NCBI GenBank assembly: GCA_003661125.1
Contig: QMVO01000050.1
Span: 1 to 9,034, forward strand
Origin: Methanosarcinales archaeon
GTDB taxonomy: Archaea > Halobacteriota > Syntropharchaeia > Alkanophagales > Methanospirareceae
Length of the DNA: 9,034 bases
Direction: 5' to 3'
Shown here in pieces: positions 1 to 7,319 of this stretch. The notes below the pieces were generated by a model. It was not told the DNA's origin and did no database searches. It saw only the letters and a program-made list of their open reading frames with translations. Both the position numbers and the translations under genes were made by a program. Position 1 is the stretch's first letter. Each line of letters starts with the position of its first letter.

Positions 1-111
1 ATATTACCAGTACATCGCTTCCGTCTTCGCCACGTGGCGGTTACAGGGAAAAGATGTCTACGACGAACTCAAAAAATTGCTCGTCAATGAGCTTTGTTTG
101 AAATGAGCTAA
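1..111 (+). mobile_element. probable right end of an insertion sequence
   Basis: A reading frame resembling a transposase C-terminus stops at 104-106, and TrkH-like coding sequence starts within about 10 bases. The element would therefore have to end at roughly 105-115, which is usual for an insertion sequence whose transposase runs nearly to its terminal repeat. The other end lies outside the window, so neither a terminal inverted repeat nor a target duplication can be checked. A rearrangement or an assembly join between two unrelated pieces would look the same. Confidence 0.35.
2..106 (+). CDS. C-terminal fragment of a probable transposase (partial, runs off the left edge)
   Basis: The frame is open from base 2 to a TGA at 104-106 and gives 34 residues, beginning YYQYIASVFATWRLQGKDVY and followed by an acidic/lysine-rich helix. 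A segment with small and aromatic residues, then ATW, a basic residue and a glycine, then a charged amphipathic helix, is typical of the extreme C-termini of DDE transposases; the likeness to IS66-like elements is from memory and weak. The catalytic domain would lie upstream, outside the window, so the family cannot be assigned. It directly precedes the truncated trkH, which fits an insertion element having entered that gene. It could also be the tail of an unrelated protein. Confidence 0.45.
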   Translation, partial: YYQYIASVFATWRLQGKDVYDELKKLLVNELCLK

Positions 112-999
112 ACAAATACCATACTTTTATTCTTCCTTGCCGGGATGAAGCCATGGGAAGCGATAAATCATGCAATGACCACACTCGGGACGGGAGGCTT
201 CACTGTAACCGATAAAAGTATGGCGTATTACGACAACTTTCTTATCGAATTGGCAGTTATCCCGATGATGATTTTAGGTGCAATACCCTTTTTAGTGCAT
301 TATAAGGCGCTAAAAGGGAATTTCAAAACTCTTTTTAAAGATGTACAATGTCGCGCTTTTGTCGTTATCCTGGTTATCCTGCTCGTTCCCTTGTTTGCTG
401 CCAACTACGCATTATACGGAGATGTGTTAAACAGTCTTCGTTTTTCTTCTTTTCAGCTTATATCCGGACTAACATGTACGGGGTTTCAGACAACAGGTGT
501 GCATGATTGGTCAGGTACGGGGATTATGATTATGTGCATGAGCATGATAATAGGCGGAGGAATGGGATCTACGGCAGGAGGAGTGAAATTAATAAGAGTG
601 GTAATAGCGTATAAATGGATAAGATGGTCCTTACGTAGAAATTTTTTACCTCCACGTGCAATAATCTCTGTTAGACTCGGAGATAGACTGTTGGAAAAGG
701 AAGAAATAGTTAAAATAGTGTCAGAATCGAGTTTGATTATCATCCTCTGGCTTCTGTTCTTGTTTGCAGGGATATGCGTGTTATCGTCAGTGGTGGGTTC
801 ACAATTTCAGTTGGGAGAGGTCATGTTTGAGGTCGCTTCTGCACAGGGGAATGTAGGGTTGTCCACGGGCATCACAAACGCAGGGATGCCATATATAGCG
901 AAAGTAATGCTAATATTGAACATGGGGATAGGTCGTCTGGAGATAATCCCGGTTTTGATGCTTTTCCGAGCTCTTATGAAAGGTTTTGAACCAATTTAG
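112..999 (+). pseudogene. trkH: TrkH-family potassium uptake channel subunit, N-terminally truncated
   Basis: This is the membrane subunit of a Trk/Ktr-type K+ transporter, which normally has about 480 residues and four pore-loop repeats and works with a cytosolic TrkA NAD-binding regulator. Counting from the ATG at 145 (284 residues), loop 2 has TGGFT at 16-20, loop 3 TCTGF at 110-114, the intramembrane gate loop GGGMGSTAGGVK at 137-148, loop 4 GNVGLSTG at 235-242, and the family C-terminal GRLE at 263-266. Loop 1 and about 200 N-terminal residues are absent. TrkH-like sequence continues in frame upstream of the ATG (TNTILLFFLAG from 112) until a stop at 109-111, so 145 is an internal methionine rather than a native start. 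A probable transposase tail abuts the break. With three of four pore repeats a functional channel is unlikely. The frame itself is undamaged, so the break may be recent, or the missing half may lie beyond the inserted element. Confidence 0.85.
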
Positions 1000-1040
1000 T
1001 AAAAATTCCAAGCACATGGCTTTATTTTATTTCTTTCCAG
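1000..1040. terminator. possible convergent T-rich termination zone for trkH and hemC
   Basis: The two genes converge with only 22 bases between their stops. On the plus strand, after trkH, a pyrimidine-rich run with T tracts begins at about 1020 and extends into the end of hemC. On the minus strand, after hemC, there is a T5 run (complement of 1002-1006). Archaeal termination often uses short T runs without a hairpin. No stem-loop is evident, so this rests on base composition alone. Confidence 0.25.
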
Positions 1041-1918
1041 CGTGGAAGTCTTTCTGCAAAATCCCGTGCCTCTTCCAATCTTTTATCTTTACTGAGCACC
1101 ATTTTTTCTAAAACATGTCTCTCACGGGATACACTAATGTAAACGGCCAACTCAATTTTGTCCTCAGATCCCTTAGTATGATGTGCGTGCACACCCACGG
1201 GAAGCGAACACCCCCCACCAATTACTTCCAATACTTCATTCTCCACCTCTGCTTCCATCCTCGTCTTTGGATCGTCTACCGCTTTTAATATCTCACTCTC
1301 CTCCGAGCCTTTTCTTGTCACCACTGCGATTATACCTTGATTTGGCGAGGGCACAAAAGGGTCGCAGTCAAGTCGCTCATAATCGATATCTGCCGCCGCG
1401 TTCAACCTCTTAAGCCCTGCTTCTGCAAGAATTACGCCATCGTATTCGCCTCTTCTGAATTTTTTTATCCTCGTATCCACATTACCGCGAATATCCTTAA
1501 TCGTTACTTCTACCCCCCTCGAATCCATACAATTCAAGAATTGAAACTTCCTCCGAACACTTGATGTTCCTATCACCGCACCTTCTGGCATTTCATCCAA
1601 TCTATATTTTGACACTAATGCATCATAAGGAGAATCACGAGGTAAAACCGCAGATGTCTCTAACCTCTCATCGCGTTCAAGAGGTATGTCCTTCATGGAA
1701 TGCACTGCAAGGTCTATTTTACCTTGTAAAAGAAGCATATCAAGCTTTTTAACAAAAACTCCTTTCTCCGGCATTTCGTATAAACCCCTGTCGGTCATGA
1801 CATCACCTAAACTCCGCACTGCTTTTATCAGAGGCTCGTAACCCAGCTCTTTCAGCCGCTTGCGGACTTTCTCTGTTTGCAATATCGCCAGTTTACTACC
1901 ACGCGTTCCTATAATCAT
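1022..1918 (-). CDS. hemC: porphobilinogen deaminase (hydroxymethylbilane synthase)
   Basis: The enzyme condenses four porphobilinogen molecules into hydroxymethylbilane, the linear precursor of siroheme, cobamides, coenzyme F430 and haem, in the cytoplasm. The 298-residue product has the family landmarks in order: GTRGSKLA at 4-11; HSMKDIP at 73-79 with the catalytic Asp at 77; GTSSVRR at 117-123; RGNVDTR at 144-150; and GGGCSLPVG at 234-242, whose Cys237 should carry the dipyrromethane cofactor. Length is typical. I chose the ATG at 1918 because it gives the usual MIIGTRGS beginning; a TTG eight codons upstream would add only a lysine-rich tail from an A-rich leader. The leader is purine-rich but has no strong Shine-Dalgarno. 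It is third in the ligA-polX-hemC run, 43 bases after polX, and no other tetrapyrrole gene is in the window. Confidence 0.96.
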   Translation of the reverse strand: MIIGTRGSKLAILQTEKVRKRLKELGYEPLIKAVRSLGDVMTDRGLYEMPEKGVFVKKLDMLLLQGKIDLAVHSMKDIPLERDERLETSAVLPRDSPYDALVSKYRLDEMPEGAVIGTSSVRRKFQFLNCMDSRGVEVTIKDIRGNVDTRIKKFRRGEYDGVILAEAGLKRLNAAADIDYERLDCDPFVPSPNQGIIAVVTRKGSEESEILKAVDDPKTRMEAEVENEVLEVIGGGCSLPVGVHAHHTKGSEDKIELAVYISVSRERHVLEKMVLSKDKRLEEARDFAERLPRWKEIK

Positions 1919-1961
1919 TATTTTTTTTTCTTTCTTTCTCAAATAGTTTTGGAGTTTTGAT

Positions 1962-3692
1962 TCAGCCTTTCAATAACCCCTTCAGCTCCTCCAACCCTCT
2001 CGTATTCACCACGTCTTTTGCTTCAAGCCACCCCCTTCTTGCTGTTGCCACACCATACTTTATCACTGCACCTATCTGTGTTGCATCATGCGCATCCGTT
2101 GAGATAGCAACCATCACGCCATGATCCTTCGCCATCCGACAGTGCATATCGTTAAGGTCAAGCCGGTCAGGGAATGAATTGAGCTCCATTACTGTGCCTG
2201 TATCCTTTGCCACTTCCATCAACTTCTCCATATCCACCTCGTACGGGCCTCTTTTGCCAAGAACACGCCCTGTGGGATGTGCAATTATATCCACATTCGG
2301 GTTCTCCATTGCCGTTACGATTCGTTCCGTCATCGTCTGTCTATCCTGCGAGAATTTGGTATGCACCGCACCCACGACCACGTCCAATGATTTCAGTATC
2401 GCATCCGGGAAATCCAGAGAGAAATCAGACTTTATATCCACCTCAACAGAGGATAAAACCCTGAAATTAGCACCCTCCTGCTCAAACTTCTCATTTACCC
2501 TCTCTATCTTCTTTTCCCTCTTCTTTACTTTACCCTCATCCATCCCTCCGGCAATACCTACCGCGGGGGAATGATCTGCTACTGCGATATACTCATAACC
2601 CAATGAAATAGCGGTCTCCGCCATCTCTTCTATGCTGTTCTTTCCATCACTCCATCTCGTATGCACGTGCAAATCGCCCTTTAGATCGCTTAACTCCAAC
2701 AATTTCGGTATTCTGTTCTCCTTAGCAGCTTCTATCTCACCCCGGTCTTCTCTCAACTCCGGTGGGATATATGCGACACCCACATTTTTGAACACATCCT
2801 CCTCCTCCTCGCCACCTATCTTCTCATCACCCCTGAAAATGCCATATTCATTTATCTTTAACCCGCGCTTCACGCCCAACTCACGGATTCTTATGTTATG
2901 ATGCTTGGAGCCCGTGAAATAATGAGCAGCAGCGCCAAATGAAGCAGCATCCACCACCCTCAGGTCCACCTCCATTCCCTTCAACACAATAGATGATTTC
3001 GTTTCTCCTTTCGCTACTACATCCTCTACGCCGTCAAGATTCGTGAACGAATCCATCACTTCCTTCGGTCGCTTCGACACTACCAATATATCTATATCTC
3101 CTATCGTCTCACGCATCCTGCGCAAGCTACCCGCAATGGTTATTTTATCCACGGCATCCAGCTTCTTCAACTCGGTTACTATTGATTCAGCGTAAGGAAG
3201 CGCTTTGGAAAGCAGCGTACGTCCTTTATACCTCCTGTATTGCTCTATCCCTTTCAATATGTTCTCTTCTACCTTAGCGCCCAGTCCAGGAAGTCCCTCT
3301 AACTTATGTACCTTCGCTGCTTCCTCCAACTCTTCTACATTCTTTATCCCAAGTTCTTTATACATCTTTGCTATTGTCTTCGGACCGATACGAGGAATAG
3401 CCAGTAGTTCAAGCAAACCCGCGGGGACTTCTTGCATTAGCTCTTTATGCTTCTTGCAATCCCCTGTTTTTGCTATCTCCACTATCTTCTTTGCTATACC
3501 TTCCCCCACACCTGGTATTTTCTTTAATTCGCTGACTCCTCCTCGTTCTGCAATCACCTTCAGATCCTGCGCAAGTGTTTCTATCGTCCGAGCTGCGCGC
3601 CTATACGCCCTTATCCTGAATGGATTCTCCCCTTTTACCTCCAGAATATCTGCAATCTCGTCAAAAATCCTTGCCATATCGAGGTTTATCAT
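1962..3692 (-). CDS. polX: family X DNA polymerase with C-terminal PHP nuclease domain (PolX)
   Basis: This is a bacterial/archaeal-type PolX: a gap-filling repair polymerase joined to a PHP metal-dependent domain that in characterised relatives gives 3'-5' exonuclease and AP-endonuclease activity. The 576 residues match family length. Helix-hairpin-helix DNA-binding segments lie near 57-73, 97-110 and 132-146. The polymerase site has GSLRR at 188-192 and metal-binding Asp199, Asp201 and Asp243. The PHP domain, from about 338, shows the whole expected metal set: His342, His344, Asp349, His374, Glu417, His444, His472, Asp533 and His535. Both active sites therefore look intact. The start is the ATG at 3692; Met6 (3677) is an alternative. 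A weak AGGT-type site overlaps the end of ligA, 14 bases or more upstream. It sits 20 bases after ligA on the same strand, suggesting coupled gap filling and nick sealing. Confidence 0.97.
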   Translation of the reverse strand: MINLDMARIFDEIADILEVKGENPFRIRAYRRAARTIETLAQDLKVIAERGGVSELKKIPGVGEGIAKKIVEIAKTGDCKKHKELMQEVPAGLLELLAIPRIGPKTIAKMYKELGIKNVEELEEAAKVHKLEGLPGLGAKVEENILKGIEQYRRYKGRTLLSKALPYAESIVTELKKLDAVDKITIAGSLRRMRETIGDIDILVVSKRPKEVMDSFTNLDGVEDVVAKGETKSSIVLKGMEVDLRVVDAASFGAAAHYFTGSKHHNIRIRELGVKRGLKINEYGIFRGDEKIGGEEEEDVFKNVGVAYIPPELREDRGEIEAAKENRIPKLLELSDLKGDLHVHTRWSDGKNSIEEMAETAISLGYEYIAVADHSPAVGIAGGMDEGKVKKREKKIERVNEKFEQEGANFRVLSSVEVDIKSDFSLDFPDAILKSLDVVVGAVHTKFSQDRQTMTERIVTAMENPNVDIIAHPTGRVLGKRGPYEVDMEKLMEVAKDTGTVMELNSFPDRLDLNDMHCRMAKDHGVMVAISTDAHDATQIGAVIKYGVATARRGWLEAKDVVNTRGLEELKGLLKG

Positions 3693-3712
3693 CTTTTGTT
3701 ATAGCTACCTAC

Positions 3713-5749
3713 CTAATTTGTGCGTGAAAATACCAATTCCCTAAACTCTTCCTCATCCATTATCCTCACACCAAGCTTCTCCGCCTTCTCTAATTTAGAC
3801 CCCGCTTCTTCTCCTGCCACCACATAATCCGTGCGCTTCGACACACTTGCTGCTACTCTCCCTCCAAACCGCTCTACTATGCTCTTCGCCTTCTCTCTCG
3901 GGATAGAGATTCGCCCGGTGAACACAAATGTCTTTCCTTCCAGGATCTTTCTCACTTCTTCCTCTGCTAACCCTGCTTCCTCCTTTTCATAACTTACCCC
4001 TGCCCTTTCCAACTTATCCAACAATTCCTTCGTGCTCTTCTGCTCGAAGAACAAAAGAATACTTTTTGCTACCTCCGGTCCTATCTCCGGGATGCTTATC
4101 AAATCTTCATAGCTCGCATTCCGTAACGAGTCCATATCACGGAAATTATCGGCAAGCAAAGATGCAATATGCTCACCCACGTGCCTTATTCCCAATGCAT
4201 GAATGAGCCGGGAAAACGTAGTATGTTTGCTCTTTTCCAGTGCATTTAATATGTTCTGCGCTGATTTATCGCCCATCCTCTCCAGCTTCAAAAGGTCTCT
4301 TTTCGTTAAGAAAAACAAATCCGCTGCATCCGAAACCATTTTTCTATCCACTAACTGTTCTATTACTTTCTCACCCAGTCCTTCTATGTCAAGTGCGCGA
4401 AGCGAAGCGAAATGTTTTATTCGTTCTTTTAACTGTGCCTTACACGAAACACCGATACACCGTACAACAGGCCCCTCTTTCATCACCTCCGCACCACAGA
4501 CAGGACATCTATCAGGCATCCTGAATTCTTTCTCCGCTCCTGTCCTCTTCGATTTTATCACGCTTACAATCTCAGGTATAACATCCCCAGCCCTCTCCAC
4601 CACTACCGTATCGCCAATCCGCACGTCCTTCCTTCGCAATTCATCTTCATTATGTAGAGTTGCCCTGCTTACCGTCACGCCAGCTATTTGGACGGGCTCT
4701 AATTCAGCAACAGGAGTTAATGCGCCAGTTCGCCCTACTTGCACCACTATGTCCTTCACGCGCGTAAACTCCTCTCGTGCTGGAAACTTGTATGCAATTG
4801 CCCACCTTGGACTTCTTGAAATCGTTCCCAGCCGGTCTTGTTGCTCTATACTATTCACCTTCACCACTATTCCATCAATCTCATAATCCAATTCATCTCT
4901 TTTCTCCTTCATTTCGGCGTGGTATTTAATCACATCCTCAATCTCCTTAAACCGCCTTATCACTGGACTTACCTTAAACCCTATCCTTCGCAAATAATCC
5001 AGCACTTCCCACTGCGTTGAAAACTCCTTACCCTCTACTCTACCAACACCATAGGCGAAGAAATCAAGAGGTCGCGAAGCGGTAACCTTCGGGTTTAATT
5101 GCCTTACAGAGCCCGCAGCCGCATTCCTCGGGTTCGCAAACATCTTCTCTCCCCTCGCCCCTAACTCCGCATTCAATTCCTTGAATTTGCTTACCGGCAT
5201 GAAAACCTCGCCCCTTACTTCCAGTAAAGGCAGTGGAGGGGCATCAGAAAAAATACGCAGTGGTATTGTTTTTATCGTCCTCAGATTCTGCGTTATATCC
5301 TCACCCGTCTTTCCATCACCTCTTGTGCTTCCTACGGTGAGCACACCGTTCTCATAGACAAGTTCCATCGCCAGCCCATCTATCTTTGGCTCCACCACGT
5401 ATTCTACCTCCTTCCCCTCTATTCCAAGGAACTTCCTTACTCGCTCATTGAAATCTCTTACATCCCTTTCGTCAGAAACGCTGTTCAAGCTCAGCATGGG
5501 TATGCTGTGTTCGTAGGTGCCAAACTCCGCCAGAGGTTTCGCGCCTACCCTTTGTGTTGGTGAATCCGGCGTTATCAATTCCGGATACTTGCTTTCAAGC
5601 TCCTTCAATTCCTTAAATAGTCTGTCGTATTCGGCATCTGATATCTCCGGCTCGTCCAGCACATAGTATCGGTAATTATGATAGTGTATCTTCTTCCTCA
5701 AATCCTCTATATATTGCTTTACTGCTTCTTTCTCCTCTTCGCCTTCCAT
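3713..5749 (-). CDS. ligA: NAD+-dependent DNA ligase LigA
   Basis: It seals 3'-OH/5'-phosphate nicks using NAD+ as AMP donor. The 678 residues equal the normal bacterial length and all domains are present: the NAD-binding Ia domain (YYVLDEPEISDAEYDRL, from about residue 28); the adenylation site EPKIDG with the nucleophile Lys122; STRGDGKTGEDIT near 141-153; DYEIDGIVVKV near 288-298; the OB-fold; a four-cysteine zinc finger (Cys415, 418, 431, 436); helix-hairpin-helix repeats at about 450-570; and a C-terminal BRCT domain from about 603. The ATG at 5749 begins with the normal Ia helix. A longer reading adds 52 hydrophobic residues unlike LigA and would run into the start of rpsB on the other strand. 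Archaea normally use ATP-dependent ligase, so this gene probably came from bacteria, as known in haloarchaea. It is probably first in the operon with polX and hemC. Confidence 0.97.
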   Translation of the reverse strand: MEGEEEKEAVKQYIEDLRKKIHYHNYRYYVLDEPEISDAEYDRLFKELKELESKYPELITPDSPTQRVGAKPLAEFGTYEHSIPMLSLNSVSDERDVRDFNERVRKFLGIEGKEVEYVVEPKIDGLAMELVYENGVLTVGSTRGDGKTGEDITQNLRTIKTIPLRIFSDAPPLPLLEVRGEVFMPVSKFKELNAELGARGEKMFANPRNAAAGSVRQLNPKVTASRPLDFFAYGVGRVEGKEFSTQWEVLDYLRRIGFKVSPVIRRFKEIEDVIKYHAEMKEKRDELDYEIDGIVVKVNSIEQQDRLGTISRSPRWAIAYKFPAREEFTRVKDIVVQVGRTGALTPVAELEPVQIAGVTVSRATLHNEDELRRKDVRIGDTVVVERAGDVIPEIVSVIKSKRTGAEKEFRMPDRCPVCGAEVMKEGPVVRCIGVSCKAQLKERIKHFASLRALDIEGLGEKVIEQLVDRKMVSDAADLFFLTKRDLLKLERMGDKSAQNILNALEKSKHTTFSRLIHALGIRHVGEHIASLLADNFRDMDSLRNASYEDLISIPEIGPEVAKSILLFFEQKSTKELLDKLERAGVSYEKEEAGLAEEEVRKILEGKTFVFTGRISIPREKAKSIVERFGGRVAASVSKRTDYVVAGEEAGSKLEKAEKLGVRIMDEEEFRELVFSRTN

Positions 5750-5832
5750 ATTTATAATATATAAAATAAAAACAGAAAAGAATATACTGAATAAGAGATA
5801 ATAGAATAGAAGACAGGAGATATAGGTAAAAT
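5750..5832. promoter_or_regulatory. divergent promoter region between ligA and rpsB
   Basis: These 83 bases are very AT-rich and separate two operons read away from each other. An almost palindromic TATA-like block (TTTATAATATATAAAA, 5751-5766) could place an rpsB transcription start around 5785. Read on the minus strand, that block is too close to the ligA ATG. A separate TATATTC-like element (complement of about 5781-5788) would start ligA transcription only about 10 bases before its ATG, giving a nearly leaderless message. The assignments come from TATA-like sequence and spacing only; BRE elements are not convincing. Confidence 0.5.
5815..5827 (+). promoter_or_regulatory. ribosome binding site of rpsB
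   Basis: AGGAGA at 5815-5820 and AGGT at 5824-5827 lie before the ATG at 5833. The second has the more usual spacing (5 bases); the first is the better match to the 16S 3' end but is 12 bases away. Together they support the start at 5833. Confidence 0.5.
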
Positions 5833-6474
5833 ATGGCACAAGAAGAAAGGGAGGAGGAAATAGAAAAGGAAGATACGTTAATACCAGGTCCTGATTATTT
5901 AGCAAGCGGTGTCCACATAGGAACGCAGCAAAAAACCGGTGATATGAAGCGATTCATTTACCAGGCAAGACCTGATGGGTTGTATTTGTTAGACATAGAA
6001 ATTATAGATGCAAGAGTGAGGATAGCGGCGAAATTTTTAGCAAATTACGAGCCTTCTTCTATACTGGTGGTATCCGCGAGAGAATATGGGCATCACCCTG
6101 TGAACATGTTCGCAAAAGTGACGGGTGCGAAGTCAATAGCCGGAAGGTTTATCCCCGGGACCTTAACGAATCCTGAATGTGATTACTTCACCGAGCCTTC
6201 TATACTGGTATTGACCGATCCAATGACCGATGCGCAGGCTTTGAAGGAAGGTGTGGATACCGGCATACCGGTAGTGGCACTCTGTGACACAAACAATTCT
6301 ACCACAGATGTGGATTTTATCATTCCCACGAATAACAAGGGTAGAAAAGCACTTGCTACCGTTTACTGGCTGCTTGCAAGAGAGCTGTTAAGGGAAAGGC
6401 ATCGTAAAGAAGGAGGTAAAGACGAAGAATTCATGTTCAATTACAGTGTGGATGATTTTGAGGCAGAGATATAA
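5833..6474 (+). CDS. rpsB: small ribosomal subunit protein uS2, archaeal type
   Basis: This is a structural protein of the 30S subunit. The 213 residues have the compact archaeal/eukaryotic S2 (SA-like) form. Landmarks: YLASGVHIGTQQKTGDMKRFI near 23-43; RPDGLYLLDI near 46-55; SAREYGHHPV near 79-88, then TGAKSIAGRFIPGTLTNP; EPSILVLTDP near 117-126; and IPVVALCDTNN followed by DFIIPTNNKGRKALATVYWLLAREL. An acidic N-terminus and acidic tail are usual in archaeal members. It is the first plus-strand gene after the divergent promoter and is followed after two bases by the MEMO1-family gene, a pairing conserved across many archaea. Enolase and RNA polymerase subunits often precede rpsB in that neighbourhood but are absent here, replaced by the ligA operon on the other strand. 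Confidence 0.97.
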   Translation: MAQEEREEEIEKEDTLIPGPDYLASGVHIGTQQKTGDMKRFIYQARPDGLYLLDIEIIDARVRIAAKFLANYEPSSILVVSAREYGHHPVNMFAKVTGAKSIAGRFIPGTLTNPECDYFTEPSILVLTDPMTDAQALKEGVDTGIPVVALCDTNNSTTDVDFIIPTNNKGRKALATVYWLLARELLRERHRKEGGKDEEFMFNYSVDDFEAEI

Positions 6475-6476
6475 AA

Positions 6477-7277
6477 ATGAGAAGAGCGGCAGTAGCGGGT
6501 GCTTTCTATGAAGCAGAGAAAAGTAGATTGAAAAAACAACTGGAAGAGTGTTTCGCGGGTGTAATAAGAGAAGAAAAAGAGGGAATTCTCGGAGCCGTAG
6601 TACCCCACGCAGGATATATGTATTCAGGAATCGTAGCTGCGAATGTTTACGCCAAAATACCCGGAGTTGATCTATTCATCATCCTTGGTCCCAATCATCA
6701 CGGTATTGGCTCGCTTATTGCTGTTTCCGCGGATACGTGGGTAACACCCTTAGGTGAAGTGGAAGTGGACAAAGCCTTTGTGGATGCTCTGCCAAAACGG
6801 ATTATTGATGTGGATGAAAATGCGCATAAATACGAGCATTCCATTGAAGTTCAGCTCCCTTTTCTTCAATTCCTATTCGATAAAAATTTTAAATTTGTTC
6901 CTATCTGTATAGGCTTAAGCGATGAAGACACGGCGAGAGAGGTAGGAGAGGACCTGGCGGACACGATTGCCGAGTTTGAAAAAAGGGTAGTTGTGATTGC
7001 ATCTTCGGATTTCACACATTATGAACCTGACAGAGTAGCGAGAGAGAAAGACGAATACGCGATAGAGGCGATAACGGAGCTGGATGTTGCAAAATTCTAC
7101 AATAGAGTATATGAGCGGAACTCGACCGCATGTGGGGTTGGTCCAATCGCGGCAATGATGCAAGCAGCGAAAAAGCTTGACGCAGAGAAAGGGGAATTGA
7201 TAAAATATGCAACAAGTGGAGACATCAGTGGTGATAGGTCCAGTGTCGTCGGATATGGAGGCATCATAATCTTTTAA
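6477..7277 (+). CDS. MEMO1-family protein (AmmeMemoRadiSam system protein B)
   Basis: This is the archaeal relative of human MEMO1, with a fold like class III extradiol dioxygenases. The archaeal role is not settled; co-occurrence with AMMECR1 and a radical SAM protein suggests a modification pathway. The 266 residues start RRAAVAGAFYEA and show VPHAGYMYSG at 42-51, GPNHHG at 71-76, HSIEVQLPFLQ at 121-131, ASSDFTHYEP at 175-184 and STACGVGPIAAM at 216-227. His44, a histidine of the HH pair at 74-75, His181 and Cys219 correspond to the metal-site residues of the human protein, so the site looks complete. The start lies two bases after the rpsB stop, indicating co-transcription and probably translational coupling. 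Neither AMMECR1 nor the radical SAM partner is in the window. Confidence 0.94.
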   Translation: MRRAAVAGAFYEAEKSRLKKQLEECFAGVIREEKEGILGAVVPHAGYMYSGIVAANVYAKIPGVDLFIILGPNHHGIGSLIAVSADTWVTPLGEVEVDKAFVDALPKRIIDVDENAHKYEHSIEVQLPFLQFLFDKNFKFVPICIGLSDEDTAREVGEDLADTIAEFEKRVVVIASSDFTHYEPDRVAREKDEYAIEAITELDVAKFYNRVYERNSTACGVGPIAAMMQAAKKLDAEKGELIKYATSGDISGDRSSVVGYGGIIIF

Positions 7278-7291
7278 CCGATGCAGGCAAT

Positions 7292-7299
7292 CATTTAAT
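7292..7299 (+). promoter_or_regulatory. possible TATA element for the OB-fold gene
   Basis: An AT-rich CATTTAAT sits about 24 bases before the ATG at 7320, and no Shine-Dalgarno is present in the 42-base gap after the MEMO1-family gene. That pattern suits an internal promoter giving a leaderless message, but the match is modest and read-through from rpsB would also serve. Confidence 0.25.
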
Positions 7300-7319
7300 C
7301 AAATTCAAATCACAATGCC

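Noticed and set aside
486..743. An 85-codon minus-strand frame within trkH
   Set aside because: It lies wholly opposite a frame with clear TrkH signatures and has no features of its own.
1919..1942. An eight-codon longer hemC using a TTG start
   Set aside because: It adds only lysine-rich residues from an A-rich leader; the family begins at MIIGTRGS, which matches the ATG at 1918.
2179..2574. A 131-codon plus-strand frame opposite polX
   Set aside because: It is antisense to the PHP domain of an intact polX, has no motif, and shows the composition expected of a shadow frame.
4203..4886. A 227-codon open frame on the plus strand opposite ligA
   Set aside because: It is a shadow of ligA: serine-, threonine- and phenylalanine-rich with no recognisable domain, while the opposite strand encodes a complete ligase.
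5750..5905. A 52-residue hydrophobic N-terminal extension of LigA resembling a membrane anchor or signal
   Set aside because: It is read from the AT-rich promoter spacer and the complement of the start of rpsB. LigA proteins start with the Ia helix found right after the ATG at 5749, so the extension is an artefact of an open frame.
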